Assembly (NCBI GenBank): GCA_002794735.1
Contig: NBAZ01000010.1
Coordinates: 62,001-126,000, forward strand
Reading direction: 5' to 3'
Length of the DNA stretch: 64,000 bases
DNA from: Pyrrhoderma lamaoense
Lineage: Eukaryota; Basidiomycota; Agaricomycetes; Hymenochaetales; Hymenochaetaceae
Shown: positions 11,403 to 24,572 of the stretch, one piece after another
How positions within the stretch are numbered: the stretch's first letter is position 1
Layout: the number at the start of each line of letters is the position of its first letter
Program-made: the position numbers and the translations under genes
The notes under the pieces: model-generated
What the model was told of the DNA's origin: nothing
Database searches by the model: none
The model's input: the letters and a program-made list of their open reading frames with translations, nothing else

Positions 11403-13718
11403 CTTGTTTTTGCTTTTCTTGCTTTGAAAATGCTGTTGTAAGAGAATTCTGTGATTCTTAAGCTCAATGTACTGATACAATGACAACTGTCACTGGATTG
11501 TAGTTTGGTGTACACTCATAAATCTCAATGTAGTAGAAATGTTGTTTGTAGTCCTTTCTAGAAGTCAGTATCTCATTGATGGCATCGATCAGATAATTTT
11601 TTTGATATGTATATGTACATGTACATGTGCACCGTACGTGTAAATCTGAGTCGTTTTTTATCGACATTGACTACGGAATGTCCATGGTTCCATAGCTTCT
11701 CTTCGAGGTGGTTCAGAAATCACCACTAATGTCGAGTCGAGTCACTGACATATTAATAGTTGAGAAATGATTCTCGGGTTTTCGAGTTTTAACAATTGTC
11801 CTTATCAATGAATGCGCTAGGATGAAACCGCAATTTCATCGGATATGTGATTTGATATACACAATCATCAACAAATGACTATTAGCAGCTTCTATATGGT
11901 ATCGAAGTTGAGAACGTGTGTATGTATGTATACGTATTTATCAGGTTTCGAAGCTGAATGAGATTCGCGCCTTTATGCTAACCGTGCATTCTCCTTAAAG
12001 ATTACTGATCTTCTGAGATGAAAAAGGAGAGTGAGAGGGGGTGGGACGCTTACTTGGTGTCCTTAGTATTGAATTTAATTGTGATATTTCGCTTTTTGAT
12101 CTAGTAGTGAGTTTCACGATTCGTCATTAATTGCTACTTCTCCGATGAGCATTCAGACAAAGCTTGCATTGGGACTCAGTGTTAGTTAGATAGCTGAAAG
12201 GTCACAGCACAGGTGCCCACTCGATTTCTTATTTCTTTTACGGGTTTCAGAAGTGGACTCCTCGGGCCACTTATTGTTTAGTTACTTTTATTATTACTAA
12301 GGGCATTTAAAGTAATAGTCACAACTTATCTTTATATAAGTGCGACTTTTGGAAGAATAAGGGCTAGAATCTTTTTCTTCCACGAAGCCTTTTTCTTTTT
12401 TTTTCATTATACGATTAGAAGCTTGTTTAATATTTCCCACGCTTAGGCTGGGAAAGAATCTATCCGCTTATTATAAGCATAATCAGCTACAATATTTTAA
12501 AAAGTGAAAACAACACGTGTGTTTCCGCAGGTTCGTAATTACTACACCGCTGTAGAACAGAGTATAGCCTACAAATACAACGACAAGTTGTTTCCCGAGT
12601 TCGAAAAGTAATCGATGGTAACAAACAAAGAAGTGCTAAAATATGTAAGAGGGTTATGCTGACGTGATCATCGCCTATCTCTACATTTCTTTGTATTCTC
12701 GGAACCTTTTTTGACCCAAGTTCTTTGCTATGGAGAAAGTAGGGTTTCTCATATATCTCAGTATGAGATTGTCTTTGAGCATATACTAAATATGCGATAT
12801 GTCACACATGTAATTTGGAAGGTGATATATAAGACATCTTACTATCATTTGACATTGGTGTTAAGCGAAGGTGACCAAATAAGGTACAACTACATACGGT
12901 GAATCACGTATCCCAGAAAATTGCTTCCATTCTGACTTCAGTGTCCCTTTGAGTGCCTTTCTGCCATCCCGGTTTCCAGCATCAATAGGTCTCAGAATTA
13001 TGCCGTCTGGTTACCGACGAATCTGGTCTGAGGGGAGAAAAAAACATAAAGACTTCCCCTGATGTCGACATGTCAAGAAAGTGAAATGAGAAGGATTGTG
13101 AGTTAGGCGAGAGATGTATGTTTTAAGGTATTAGCGCTCAAGATTTACCTGGATAGGCAATGTGTTTATTCAGTATTCAGAAAGTGATTGGTATTATACT
13201 CATGAAAATTAAACGATAACATAACGGCCACCACGGAGCTGTTACATGCTGCGCTTCTTTCTGTTACAGTCCGTATAACGCGTTCGATAATGAATTATTA
13301 GAGATAGAGAAAGCAACCAATATCAGTCACAATGGGAATTCGCTCTAGAACGTCTATGGAACTTTCATCTTCTCCGGGACCTGAGTTACCTTCTTAGCAT
13401 GATAAACAAACAACACGTTAAAAAAACCTTTTTTTTTGCTTCCTATGTGAGGTGAAACTGGTGGCCTCAATCCGCCGTGCCGAACCAAACTCTATGGTTT
13501 CGACTCGGATCGTCGACTCAAAGGCCATCTACTCGATATTATCAGTCCTGACGAAAAAACATGAAGAAGCTCACGCTAATCAATCTTATCTATGTTTGGA
13601 AAGATTAAGGCAACGAAAAAAAGGTGTTCTTTGACTGTTGAAAACTCTTGCCGAGATGCTGTTCCCATTGTGTACTCCACTCTTCGATAGACCTTTGAAC
13701 CAACACAACAAAGTAGAG
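11403..13718. other. Intergenic, no gene seen
   Basis: 2.3 kb of AT-rich sequence without a convincing gene. Short ORFs at 12711-12902 and 13452-13634 lack motifs, introns or start context. An alternating TGTACATG stretch occurs near 11610-11630. Confidence 0.55.
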
Positions 13719-13726
13719 TATAAAAA
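13719..13726 (+). promoter_or_regulatory. TATA box of zinc-finger gene A
   Basis: TATAAAAA, 119 bases before the ATG of gene A, with a CT-rich leader between them, the usual fungal arrangement. Confidence 0.6.
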
Positions 13727-13837
13727 TCCGAGACTTTTGATCGTCTTTCTCAACATCTCTCCGTTCTCTTTTCTTTTCAACCCTATTAATCTTCTTCTAT
13801 TCCTCAATTCTCCTAAAAAACGATCGTCTTGCTCGCG

Positions 13838-14995
13838 ATGGTTGTCGACATTGATTTCATCCCGTACGAGCTAGAACAGTACCTCGAAGCGTGAGTTTGT
13901 CATTCTGTATCTTGGCTGCTTGTGTCTCACTAAACCAACTCTTCAGAGACCTCATCCCAGAGCATCATGAGGTAAAGCTTTTCTTCCCCGATGAGCACCT
14001 ACACTTTCCATCTAGGTCGCTGTACCCTCCGGATCTGCCGAGTAGCTAGTAAGTTGCCACCATCAATTTTTTAGATAAATCTTATTATTAACAAATTTCT
14101 TCAGTGAGGCAGATAGCAACATCTCCAAGCCATGCGAGGAGATACCATGGCAAGAGATTGAGTGTGTCAAGTTATACGCTATCTCGGAGCCAGAGAGCGA
14201 AGACGCCATATCGCTCAACTCAGATTTGGAACTGAGGGTGTCGAGGGTAACACTCCCAACGTCGAACAGGAGGCTACGGAGTCCGAGGACACCGCTGACG
14301 ATTTAGTAAATTACCAAAACTTGTTTGAAGAGTTTATCGAGCTCCGAAACTTTCTTGAAGATGGTATCGACGCCAACGACTTGGTTGAAGAGGTGGTCGA
14401 GCCCCAGGTCGCAGAGGAAGATGTTATCGGGCCCCAGGTATCAGCTATAGATGTTGTCGAGCTATCAGCACCAGAAGAAGAGATTGTAGAGCTCCAGGTT
14501 CCAGTTGAAGAGGCCATCGAGCCCCCGTCTGTGGAGGCAGAGATTCATGGGCCCCTAGACCCGGTGTTGGAGGCGCTGGATTCTCAATGTGCGGAAGTGG
14601 CTGAAATCATGGACACGATCTTAGCGGGAATCGAAGTGGACGTGAGGTGTCCAATGACGGTACGGCGGGATGGGACCAGGTGCGGTGTGCGATTACGATC
14701 GCGCGATGAGTACCAGAAGCATTTGGACGTGCACAGGCCCAGGCCCAGGAGCGCACGGATTATATGCCCCTGCGGACAACTCTGGAGAATGCCTAAAAGC
14801 ACATTCTCATCGTTCAAGCGCCATCTCATAGGGCACTCCGTCACTTTCCCGTGCCCAGTGAGCGATGAGTGTGTCCCGATCTCTCGAAAAGACGCGATCA
14901 GGAGGCACTGTTTCTTGATGCACGACCTGGAACTCCCGACTGAGGATACCTATCGGAAGTGGGCAGCACTTGTGGGCCGACCAATTCCGTCGTAA
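13838..14995 (+). CDS. Gene A: C2H2-like zinc-finger protein with acidic ten-residue repeats
   Basis: First of four related genes. Exons are 13838-13890, 13947-14048 and 14105-14995. The N-terminus (IDFIPYELEQYLEA, then DLIPEHHEVKLFFPDEHLHF) is shared with gene C. A strongly acidic middle carries six ten-residue repeats (14384-14563). The end is a three-finger C2H2-like module. Finger 1 is C-x10-C with SRDEYQKHLDVH. Finger 2 has CPC and FKRHLIGH. Finger 3 is CPVSDEC, SRKDAIRRHCFLMH. It closes with LPTEDTYRKWAA, and the stop is at 14993. One base is missing near 14230, where the frame changes from NSDLE to TEGVEGN. The acidic region plus fingers suggests a DNA-binding activator. The family is not one I recognise. 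Confidence 0.78.
14384..14563 (+). repeat. Six tandem 30-base units encoding acidic decapeptides
   Basis: The units read VEEVVEPQVA, EEDVIGPQVS, AIDVVELSAP, EEEIVELQVP, VEEAIEPPSV and EAEIHGPLDP, with no gaps between them. The pattern is an acidic pair, a Val/Ile core, then Pro or Leu. The units are diverged, so the expansion is not recent. The corresponding part of gene C lacks them. Confidence 0.8.
14732..14988 (+). repeat. 257-base tract near-identical to 19277-19532
   Basis: The second and third fingers and the KWAALVGRPIP end of gene A match gene C base for base. The only difference is one extra C in the run at 14767-14770. Just upstream the two genes differ at many positions, so the boundary of identity is sharp. 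Confidence 0.9.
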
Positions 14996-15934
14996 GGACT
15001 GCATCAAAAAGTCTGGTCTGATAACTTATTCCTAAATATTATTTGTCTGCCTGTTTCCGATATCCTAGCATTTCTTTGTCTCGTCAATGTATTTTTAAGC
15101 CTCGTTGAACTGTATCAAGTAGCCCCCATTCTTTGCAATCATGTATTTCTATCACTGTTTTCCTTTGTTTTTTTACTATTGATGTCGCTTAGTCCACTTG
15201 CTCTGCTTTCCTTTCTCTTTTGATGAAAATCTGTTCTAGGAGAGTTCGTTTAGCGCATGTATTAGTTGCAACTAATTTCCCGTCGCAGTACAAAAAATAG
15301 ATTAACTCGATCGTTGTAGCATTCTTCAAAGATATTCTCCAAATAGTTCACGATTCCGGTGGTTTATCTTATTCAATACACGGATCCGAAGACAGTAATG
15401 AATTTCGAGTAATGAATTCGAATAAATATTTTGAACCTCAAAGTTGTTGAAAACTACCTTTGGGTAATAAGAACATCAGTATCAGCATCAGAATAGGGAA
15501 AATATCTGGGGATGTGGTAGTACACGAGTACGAGGCTAAAGCACAACCCTGTATTGTGTACCGACCGATAGGCGCGGTTGTTTGTATAGGGTTTGTTTTA
15601 TTAATTTTATCGATAAACACCTTTTAATTTCAAATTTTTAATTATGCTTCCCGCAATTCTTGGAAATTGACCTTCGTGGCCCTTCAGACTCCCCCCTCGG
15701 CATCTTTAGTGCATAGCTTTCATAATACATTTTTTACCTCACCTTTCTCTGTCTTAAATTTATCAATCTGGAAACATTGTTACAAGGCTGCTGAAACAAA
15801 TATGAGAAAACATGGGAAAACATGAACACAAAGGGAAAGACCAAAGAGGAAAGAACTGATATATACCCCAATACTGTACCAAAACCTTTTGTTTGAAACT
15901 CCCTAAAAAAAGTCGATACACCCCCCCCCGATCA
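14996..15934 (+). promoter_or_regulatory. Spacer before gene B, TATA-like site at 15860-15865
   Basis: No gene is seen. TATATA lies 75 bases before the ATG of gene B. A run of nine C at 15921-15929 lies immediately before that start. Confidence 0.5.
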
Positions 15935-16947
15935 ATGTCTAGGCAATTCTTCGACTTCGTTTCAGAGGACTTTATCCCTCCAGTCGAGTGGTACGTCAGC
16001 CCAGTCATCACCATTACCTTATACTTACTATTTCCTGTAGGCTTATAGACAATATGCCTGAAGAGTTCGAACCCATACAGAGGGATTTCCTCCTTGAGAG
16101 ATCAAGAGCGTATCACAGTAATGTGCGCCCAATGGAAGGGGAGTCTTCAGTAGACTTTACGCAAAGAACGGGGCTATTCGATTTCTTCAGACCCCCATCT
16201 TGGATTGACGAGCTTGGTGAGAGACTGCGCTCCGGTAGAGAGAAATTGATGGAAGAGATTGAAGACATCTCTGGGAGCGAATTCGATTACGATGCTACAA
16301 CCGTAACGTTTGATGGAGATAGCACCGAGGTTGTAGAAGAGAAGGTATCTTTGACTGTGAAGGAGGGTGTCAATATGAAGGGTGGGGAAAACGGAGAAAC
16401 AGAGGAAGATACAGACAAAGATTCGAATGGCGACGACGCAGACGGCAGAGATCCAAGGGAAGACCCAGATGGCGAAGGCCTAGACGGTGCCGACGATTCA
16501 ACTCAAAGCCAAAATGGTAGTTCAGATGGGAACGAAGACACAGATACAGAAGTCGTAGACTATAGCGATGTCCAGGACATAATGGAGCTCATATTGATCG
16601 ATGCTCCTGCCAGCTTACGTTGTCCAATGGGCACTAGCAGGAGGCCCTGCGATGTCACTATGAGCAGCCGGGATGAGATATACGCTCACCTCAATATGCA
16701 TATGCCGAAAAGGAGTAAGAAGATACGTTGTTCCGTTGCTGACTGTGGGGCTCGGGTAAACCAGAACCAGTTCAAGAGGCATTTCGCAGAACACTTCACC
16801 AATTGGCGGTGCCCGTTCGATAGGTGCGCAAGCTCTTTCACAAGAAAGGATTCTCGTCTACGACACTGTAGGACAACACATCTTGGGAGTCTTCCTACGG
16901 AGAGTAAATATAAAAAATGGAAGGCGTCACGGAATCGTGAAACGTAG
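15935..16947 (+). CDS. Gene B: C2H2-like zinc-finger protein with acidic centre
   Basis: Exons are 15935-15990 and 16041-16947 (intron GTACGT...TGTAG), 320 residues, no frame breaks. The N-terminus (FFDFVSEDFIPPVEW-LIDNMPEEFEPIQRDFLL) is shared with gene D, not with A or C. The centre is a long Asp/Glu/Gly-rich stretch (DGRDPREDPDGEGLDGADD). Residues 211-320 are the family finger module. Finger 1 is C-x8-C, SRDEIYAHLNMH. Finger 2 is C-x4-C, QFKRHFAEH. Finger 3 is C-x4-C-x12-H-x4-H (CPFDRC...RHCRTTH). It ends LPTESKYKKWKA. This is the cleanest copy and the best reference for the family. A nuclear DNA-binding role is likely but inferred. Confidence 0.85.
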
Positions 16948-18683
16948 AAGACCGAGTAAAGGAGCTGTGTCTACCATTATGTTTTATTCGTTGGTCACTT
17001 GCTGTCGTTACGCTGACGTCTTCTTACTATTTCTTGCCCTTGTATACTATAACTAGATAGTACTGCTGTCCATTAAATTGTTTTCCTTACAAATTACTTC
17101 TTACGCTTTTGTACGCAACCCTGTATAATAGTCATTTATGTTACTTCGATCTGAGGTGGCCGCAGTTGTAGTACCAGTCTCTATTGTGTGGTTCGAAATG
17201 AGAAAATTCATGTGATCGCTAGTAGATATTTATTAAGAGTATTGCGGTTCTCGTCGCAATATTATCCGTTTGAGTAATTGGCCACTATCTCTGTCCGAGT
17301 CTAGCCTCCAAGATCATAGAGCGTCTGATATCTATGACTGTCATACATCCGTCACTTTATATGATACGAAACTCTAGATGTGAATAAGCTATAGCTTACA
17401 GTTGTCTAGAAAGTCGCAAAAATCCATATTCCATAATCCATAATGGATCCTCTAAAGTTTGTGCTTAACTCTCACTTTGTCATGGGTACTTCATATCTGA
17501 ATGTGTATAATTTGTATTGAGTTGCTGTTGGATTAAAGTGAGTAATTGCTGCGAGCGTATCATTCACATCGATGGCGTTGAAGAATATGAAACGAACGAG
17601 TTGGCGGTAGCATTGACTCAGATTCTGTTTCTGTGACGTCACGTAATACTCGATTTTCTGTCACTTTTTGGTGACGGGGGATCCTTAAAACTGTAAAAAA
17701 AAGATGATCCTACCAGCACGCGAATTTGAAAGGGCTAGATTAGTAACAACAGATGTTACACACATTTTCTCACTTGATTTTGACGCATACGTCTCTGTGT
17801 CGTGATGTTTTCAGTTTTTTTCTGCTTTGGTGCACCTTTAAAGATTCATGTAGTGGGAATATAGTCTGTAAACGGGTTTCCTACTACAACCACAATACCA
17901 CTCGTTCTAGCTCAAGAGATGCAATATGACAGAGAAAAATAAATTGCTGTACTTGATGGCTTTGTTACATGGTAGTAATCCTTTTATTCGAGCCCTTTCA
18001 ACTGATGCAAATTACAATAACTTATTGTCCGTCGCGCCTCATGTCTGAGGCTTTGGGAAAGTCAACAAAGATTACTCGGTCTCTTTCTATCTGAATAGAA
18101 GTGTGACTTCCTCCTTTTAATTACGGCTCCACTTTTGGGGCTGAATAGATATGTACTTTCCTATTGAGTATGATCTGGAATACTCCTTTCGTGAGACTTA
18201 GTATCATCTGTCTGGATGCATACATACATGATCACTCTATCTGACTTTGATGTCCTCGTCTCTACAACATATCGGATGATTTCTAGGGTTTGGAGTATAT
18301 GATCTTACGATGATATGATTAAAATAAGTTTTCTCCACTACAACAATCGTCACATCAAGCCTGAAGGCTCGAGCCATCATCCATTGGCCACAATCAAAAG
18401 ATGAATCACAATGGCCTTGACTTCATGGTAAAGAAAACTCGAACACTTAAATAGACTGAAGTTCAGAAATCTTTGGCTCATAACCTCCCATAGGCACTTT
18501 CGATTATCATAAATTTCTCCAACGGCTCCTTAGTACATGTGTTGAAAATTGTTAATGGATCTCTCGCATTAACTCTGTTATCACTCCGCAATTCATCTCG
18601 TGTTTTAGGACTGACATCAATCAATTAACCCTTGACATAAACCTCTCTAACTAAACCTCTTTTTAAACGATTGTCTGCTCGTG
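16948..18683. other. Intergenic, no gene seen
   Basis: No coding frame supported in 1.7 kb. A palindromic CRE-like TGACGTCA occurs near 17634. The leader of gene C resembles that of gene A just before the ATG. Confidence 0.55.
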
Positions 18684-19536
18684 ATGTCTGCCGACATTGA
18701 CTTCAGCCTGTACGAACTAGAACGGTACCTTGAAGCGTGAGCTCATTATTCTGTATCCTAGTTACTTTTGTCTCACTAATCAAAATTCTCAGAGACCTCA
18801 TTCCAGAGCACCATGAGGTCAAGCTTCTCTTCCCCAACGAGCACCTATACTTTCCATTTAGGTCGCTGTATCCTCCGGATCTGTCGGGTAGCTAGTAAAT
18901 TGCATCATCAATCCTTTCATATAATACTAATACCGACCACTTTCCTCAGCGCGATAGATGCCTACATCTCCAAGACAAGCGAGGTGATACTGGGACAGGA
19001 GGGTAGCTATATCGAATTCGATGCTGTCTGGGAACCAGAGAGCGATCTCACTACCTCGCTCGACTCAGAACATGTGTTACGGATAATCAAGATCCAGTGT
19101 CAGACGGACTGAATGCTCAATGTAAGCAAATGACTGAGATTATGGACAGAATCCTAGCTGGAGTCGAAGTGGACGTGAAGTGTCCAATTACGATACGGCA
19201 GGATGGGTCTCAGAGATGGATCAAGTGCGGTGTGCGATTACGATCGCGCGATGAGTATCAGGAGCATTTGGACGTACACAGGCCCAGGCCCAGGAGCGCA
19301 CGGATTATATGCCCTGCGGACAACTCTGGAGAATGCCTAAAAGCACATTCTCATCGTTCAAGCGCCATCTCATAGGGCACTCCGTCACTTTCCCGTGCCC
19401 AGTGAGCGATGAGTGTGTCCCGATCTCTCGAAAAGACGCGATCAGGAGGCACTGTTTCTTGATGCACGACCTGGAACTCCCGACTGAGGATACCTATCGG
19501 AAGTGGGCAGCACTTGTGGGCCGACCAATTCCATAA
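18684..19536 (+). CDS. Gene C: C2H2-like zinc-finger protein, short paralogue of gene A
   Basis: The exon plan matches gene A exactly at the start: 18684-18736 (53 bases), 18793-18894 (102 bases), then 18950-19536. The N-terminus IDFSLYELERYLEA-DLIPEHHEVKLLFPNEHL is colinear with A. The acidic middle is much shorter and lacks the decapeptide repeats. Finger 1 is further expanded (C-x14-C; PITIRQDGSQRWIK between the cysteines). Fingers 2 and 3 are almost identical to A at DNA level. Two single bases are missing: near 19090 (before DNQDPVSDGLNAQC) and at 19312-19314, where CCC stands for CCCC in gene A. The second comparison directly shows a lost homopolymer base. Confidence 0.75.
19277..19532 (+). 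repeat. Partner of the 14732-14988 near-identical tract
   Basis: 256 bases identical to gene A except for one missing C. Identity stops just before the stop codon and resumes weakly in the 3' flank (AAGGACTGCATCAAAAAG). Confidence 0.9.
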
Positions 19537-20843
19537 AAAGGACTGCATCAAAAAGTCTGGTCCGATAACTCAATCCTAACTATCGTCTATCTACTCGCTT
19601 TCTATAAGCTCCTCCACAAATCATCCCATCTCTGAATTCAAATAAGCCCTGTGCCTATAATCGTGAACCAAGACACGTCCGCAGATAGTATGGTGCTAAA
19701 CAATATAGTTACGGTGGAGCTTTTATGTTGTTTATCTCCTTCCCCTCGACAATATGCTTGACGGCCGACTACCATCCCGCGTCTCTTGACGTCTCAGGAC
19801 GAGACTTATTTCACATTCAAAGCCTCTTTCTGCGAAGATCTTTAATGGTGACATCTACGAACGTGACCATATACACCTCACTAGACTGTCTTTATCCGCC
19901 TTACTCCTCTCAGTATAGTCTCTCTATGCAATAAAACTTGTATTCAAGACACCAAAGATAACATTTAATCAAAAATAACTAATAGAGCCATTCAGTCGCT
20001 CGACACTAGTGGTATCTTCTTGAACATTCTGCCATAAATCTGTGCCCCACACCTAACCAGGAGATACAACAGTATTTCTTGTGATAACACTTCATCATTT
20101 GATATATCAAAGTTGCTCCCACGACCTAGATGAAGAATAGTATATATCATACAATACCCAGTCATTCAAATTCAGCAAAGAATGTTATACACTTCCCTCA
20201 TACACCTCTATCAGATATTATTTCCTGCAAAGTCATGCCTGATAGGATATATACATCCCATCGAAACCCTTAACAAAAGATAATATTCAGAACATGATTA
20301 CATGGGCAAAGAACGTTCATTAACTGATGTTTTAACCCGGACAACATCATCGGTCAGGCAGGAACCCCCATTCACGAAAACAGATCTACCCCAGTCTATC
20401 CGGCCGCTATATACCTATACGAAAAAGTTCCGGACACGTAGAGAACGAATGTCTAGCCTTGATCCGTGAATGAAATTAAATTATCAGTCAAACCTATGAT
20501 AGCAGTAGCGGTTCTAGTGTACGAGTTGTCATTCAGCATTAGCCTGTCATATATTCATGAAACAGCTTTTTCACCTTGACTAATCCCAGTGTCTCCAGTC
20601 TCATACCAGTGCGCTCAGATATTCATGTCATGACAACAACTTCAGCAGTCAAACGGATAATTCTTATCGAATAGATGTGATTATTATGAGCCACTAAAAG
20701 TACACATATGTTGTATTTTCCGCAGAGTAAAATGAAAAGTCAAACAAGCTCAAAAAATGCAAAAGTAGTGATAGGTAGTCCGAGTAATGATCTGAAAGTT
20801 TGTAATCCCCAGTAAGAACGCACTAGCCGTATAGACGCAAGAT
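19537..20843. other. Intergenic, no gene seen
   Basis: 1.3 kb between the 3' ends of gene C and the convergent WD40 gene. ORF 19725-19934 has no supporting motif. Confidence 0.55.
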
Positions 20844-23800
20844 TCACAATAATCCACCGCTTGCCCACCAACATTGATTTGCCCCTTTTATGGACCATTC
20901 GGTTATACCATCGGCAGTAGCAACGTACATCCAAGTACCTGTAGGATCGAAGCACACCCCAGCAATATCTAATGGGTCTGTCGACTCAATGAGTTCAATA
21001 CAGGGCGGTAAAGTGGGTTGAGATCTGTTGTCAGCTGTTGCGAAGAGCTTGACGTGATATTGGATCCTCTTTGGTCCTCGGCCGAAGGGCTTGTTGGTTG
21101 TGACCCAGGAGGATGTGGGGATGAGGAAGAGAGTGGTATCCTTGTTGATGATGAAGAAAGCAGAGCTTCTGGAGCAGTGGGAATTCCCGTATCTGATGAT
21201 CTTTCAGCAGCCGGCCTTGTGTTATCGTCAATCTCCATTTCATGCGTTTCAAGAGTACGTGGAACATTACTCTCGTTACTCGGTCCGACGGTTCTTGAAT
21301 TTGAGGACGAAGTTAAACTTTCCCTATTGCTCGATGTGTTCATTCCTGACCTAACTTGAACATTGTCTCTAGGCAGAACTGAAACAATTCCATGAGCAGC
21401 AAGTATATTCCTCACATCTTCTTCAGAGCGTGTACTTGAAAGTGGCGGGATACGTATCACCCTCGGAGCGTCTTCTAATCCCGTGATTGGTTCCGATCTG
21501 CGATTTCATGAAAAGAGATATCCTCTTCCATTGATGTATTATCTATATTTCTGGTTCTTTCCTTCTTTCTCCTATCATCTCTCTTCCTGCTGATGATCCC
21601 ACCCATCGATTAGAACGATATGTTTGTGCATATGCTGGATCCGTAAGAAATAGCGATCGAATTCTTCCAACTAATACATCTCGTCTCTCCCTCGACTCAG
21701 GTGATAGCTCCTGGTTCTCTGTCTGTGCAGTCCATGGGACGTAACCATATTCAGGATCTCTCCTGGAACTATCTCTGGGCCCATCATAAAGTCTTGAACT
21801 TGCCCTGGATTCATCCTCGTAAGAGGTGCTTGATAGATTCTCCAGAGAAGCTAAGTATTCTTGGCTGAATCTCAAGCCATCGTTCCTCGAATTATTAAGT
21901 TGTGATTCTCGGAGACGAGGATCGTTTCCTTGATTCTCTTGCAAAGAACGGAGAACTGTATTGAATGTTTCTGTATCTGCTTCGACGATAGGAAGTGTGG
22001 GTTCGCCAGCCCTAGGGGCTCTAACAACTCTACGAATGCGGGATTGGGCCGTAAAAGCAGGAGTTAAGTTGCTTCTTTCTCTCGTAAGTGCAGGGTTCGG
22101 GACAATATTCTCATTTATTTCGACACTTTCAGGCTCTGGAGACCGAGTGAATGTATTATTATCTGGGAGAATGCGTATTGCCCTTTCTTCATTTCGCCTA
22201 CTCGAGTCAAATTGTTCGTTTCCGCTATCACTAGGTAGTACCCGATCGTAGTTATAAGGTCTATCATGTTGTATTATGGAAGCTTCCAAGACCTGTTCTT
22301 GCTGTCGCACTGGCCTCCGAGGGGTCGCCGTGTGATCTAAGGATCGGCTGGACCGCCACCCTAGGGCTCTGTTGTGCGTGGGGCTTGTTCTCTCGATTGA
22401 ATCACGGAATCCAGTGATGAATCGGAACTGGGTTGTATTGTAGGCGGAGGATACATCGAGAAAGGAAAGCGTGAGTAAGGAGTAGATGGGAAGGGGCGGG
22501 AACCAGAACGTGTCATACTCGGTAAAGAAGTACTTGAACTTGTATTATTTGTATGTGATTGCAATTGGACGTGAGGTATTCGGAGAATATCATGAGCATG
22601 AAAAGTATCTGCATCTACTATGTGCACTCTTGATACATGCTAATTATAATAAAGGAAGTTTAATCGGCATGTCAGATTTCAGACAAGGATGCAAACTACA
22701 TACCTCGGTAAATACAAGAACTTCCTTCCCACTTGGGTTTCGGGAGAATCTCAAAGCACGAACACCCCATGGTAATGATGAACTCTCAGCCTCAATAAAA
22801 TTCAATTCATTCATTCCGGCATGATTCACATATCCCGGTAAGCCCGAGAATGACATTGTTCCCTCCTCAAGATCTCGATTCCTGACTCTGTTTACGACAA
22901 TGCGTTATAAAGGTCCATTCTAAGGTCAAAATTTGTCAAAGACAGCATATCAAGAATTTCTCACCCAGCTCTCTCCTCGGATGGACCAGTTTCCCAACAT
23001 GCTCCTTCGAGAGGTTCTTTACATCGTACATCCCATACACGAACAGCACCCTCTTGGCCCGCCACAGCAAATCGAGTCCCATCTGCGTTCCACGCCGTAG
23101 CAAAGCATGCAGGTGGTGCTGGTGAGGCGTGTATAAATGCATTGCTGTTGTTTGTGCCAAATGAGTGGATGTTAGTCATGTACTGGACGGGTAATACAGT
23201 CCATGCACCGTTGACGAACGCATAGGGAAGGTAAGTTGGAGAATCTGGATGTGGTGAAGGAGGTCGTCTGGACTCTCCAGTCATAGGAATGTCATTGGGG
23301 GTTGGGTACTGGAATCGTATAGGTTGCAAGTGACTCAAAGACAAGTTCGTTGTTCATATCTCTCGAAGAGAGGATCCGATGAAGATATATTGTGGCCGCG
23401 TCCCCACATGAAAGAACCGTTGAGCCATCCGGAGAGATTGATGCTAACAACTAGGTTTAATAGGAAAGCTAGGTAGCGAGCCCAAGATACAGTACTCACT
23501 ATGGTTAACAGGTACTGGCAACCTTAAGAGTCCTATTCGTCTATACCTCGTAATCTGTTCGGATGAGTCCCTATCACTCCACCCAATGCCTTCAACGTGT
23601 CTCATTGATGAATGCCCATGAATGATACTCGCCCCTGTATTCCCGGTCAAATGGCGCCAGTATCTTGGCTCAAGTGTTCTATGACTAGATCCCCCTCCCC
23701 CCACATGATTTGAGGTCCGTGAAATCCCTCTCTGTGCCAGAGATACCTCATAGAATTTGACAGTGCAATCGTTATTGCTTACCACAAGTCGTGGGTTGAA

Positions 23801-24572
23801 CATTTCTACAGAAGAATCATGAGGACGATCAGGTTCTGAGTATCGTTGTCCATGTCTATCATAATTTGGTGGAGGCAAGTAGAGAAGAACATTATTATTT
23901 ATTGAGCCTACAAGTGCAGATACATGGTTCCAGATAAGTGTGGAGCGACCAGCTAAGCTCCTCGTATTCGCCTGTCCTTTCATAGGACTATCTTCACCAG
24001 AATCGGTTTCAGCGTCATAGTCTTCCAAGACATGATTGTCTGTGTCATGTTTGAAATTCGATTGTAGTCCATTACGGTCCTTCCTCTTACGATAGCTATA
24101 AGAGTAAAATCCAAGAAATAATTCTGCACCTTGCCCACCGGCGGCGAGGAGAATTTGCAGATCGCCAGAAGGACTGCACTGAGGTAATGTCAACGCATTA
24201 AGGGTGACGGGCGTAAATGGCAGTTTAGCAAGAACATTCGAATTCTTATATGTAGACGGTGATATATTAGTAGTGCTAGAAGTTAAATACTTTGGTGTGA
24301 TACGTACATGTTGTTGTTGACGGGAAAGTATATCTTGTTCAATGATTTGATTTTCACTCACGTACCAAACGATACCACGCTCAGCAGGACAAACAATCAA
24401 ATCTCTCAACTGTCTATGTTCGTATCGAATGAAATATAGTCGAGACCTTAGTAGTAAAGAAAATAACCTACACGTGTTCTATTTGAACGCATGCTGGGGC
24501 AGAGGCAGTTGGCTTTGAGGAAACAAGAGTCGTTGATCCAGATGAAGAGCTGTGAGACTGCTGTAAGGTCAT
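20844..24572 (-). CDS. WD40-repeat protein with DUF2415-like region
   Basis: Large multi-exon gene. The ATG at 24572-24570 gives MTLQQSHSSSSGSTTLVSS. An intron follows, then VQLRDLIVCPAERGIVWYVS, a start typical of fungal DUF2415 proteins as I remember them. WD-like stretches follow: STLIWNHVSALVGSI, NPRLVVSNNDCTVKFYEV, LLASISPDGSTVLSCGDAA, ACFATAWNADGTRFAVAGQE-GAVRVWDVR. The DUF2415 signature region is LPWGVRALRFS...GKEVLVFTE-VHIVDADTFHAHDILRIP. A long disordered Ser-rich region comes next, then a last blade (LDIAGVCFDPTGTWMYVATA) and stop at 20844. Frames slip near 22381 (GGGG run) and 21015 by one missing base each, and once more near 21545 (slip or unmodelled intron). Yeast Gid11, a substrate receptor of the GID ubiquitin ligase, may be related; that link is recall, not shown here. 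Confidence 0.75.
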
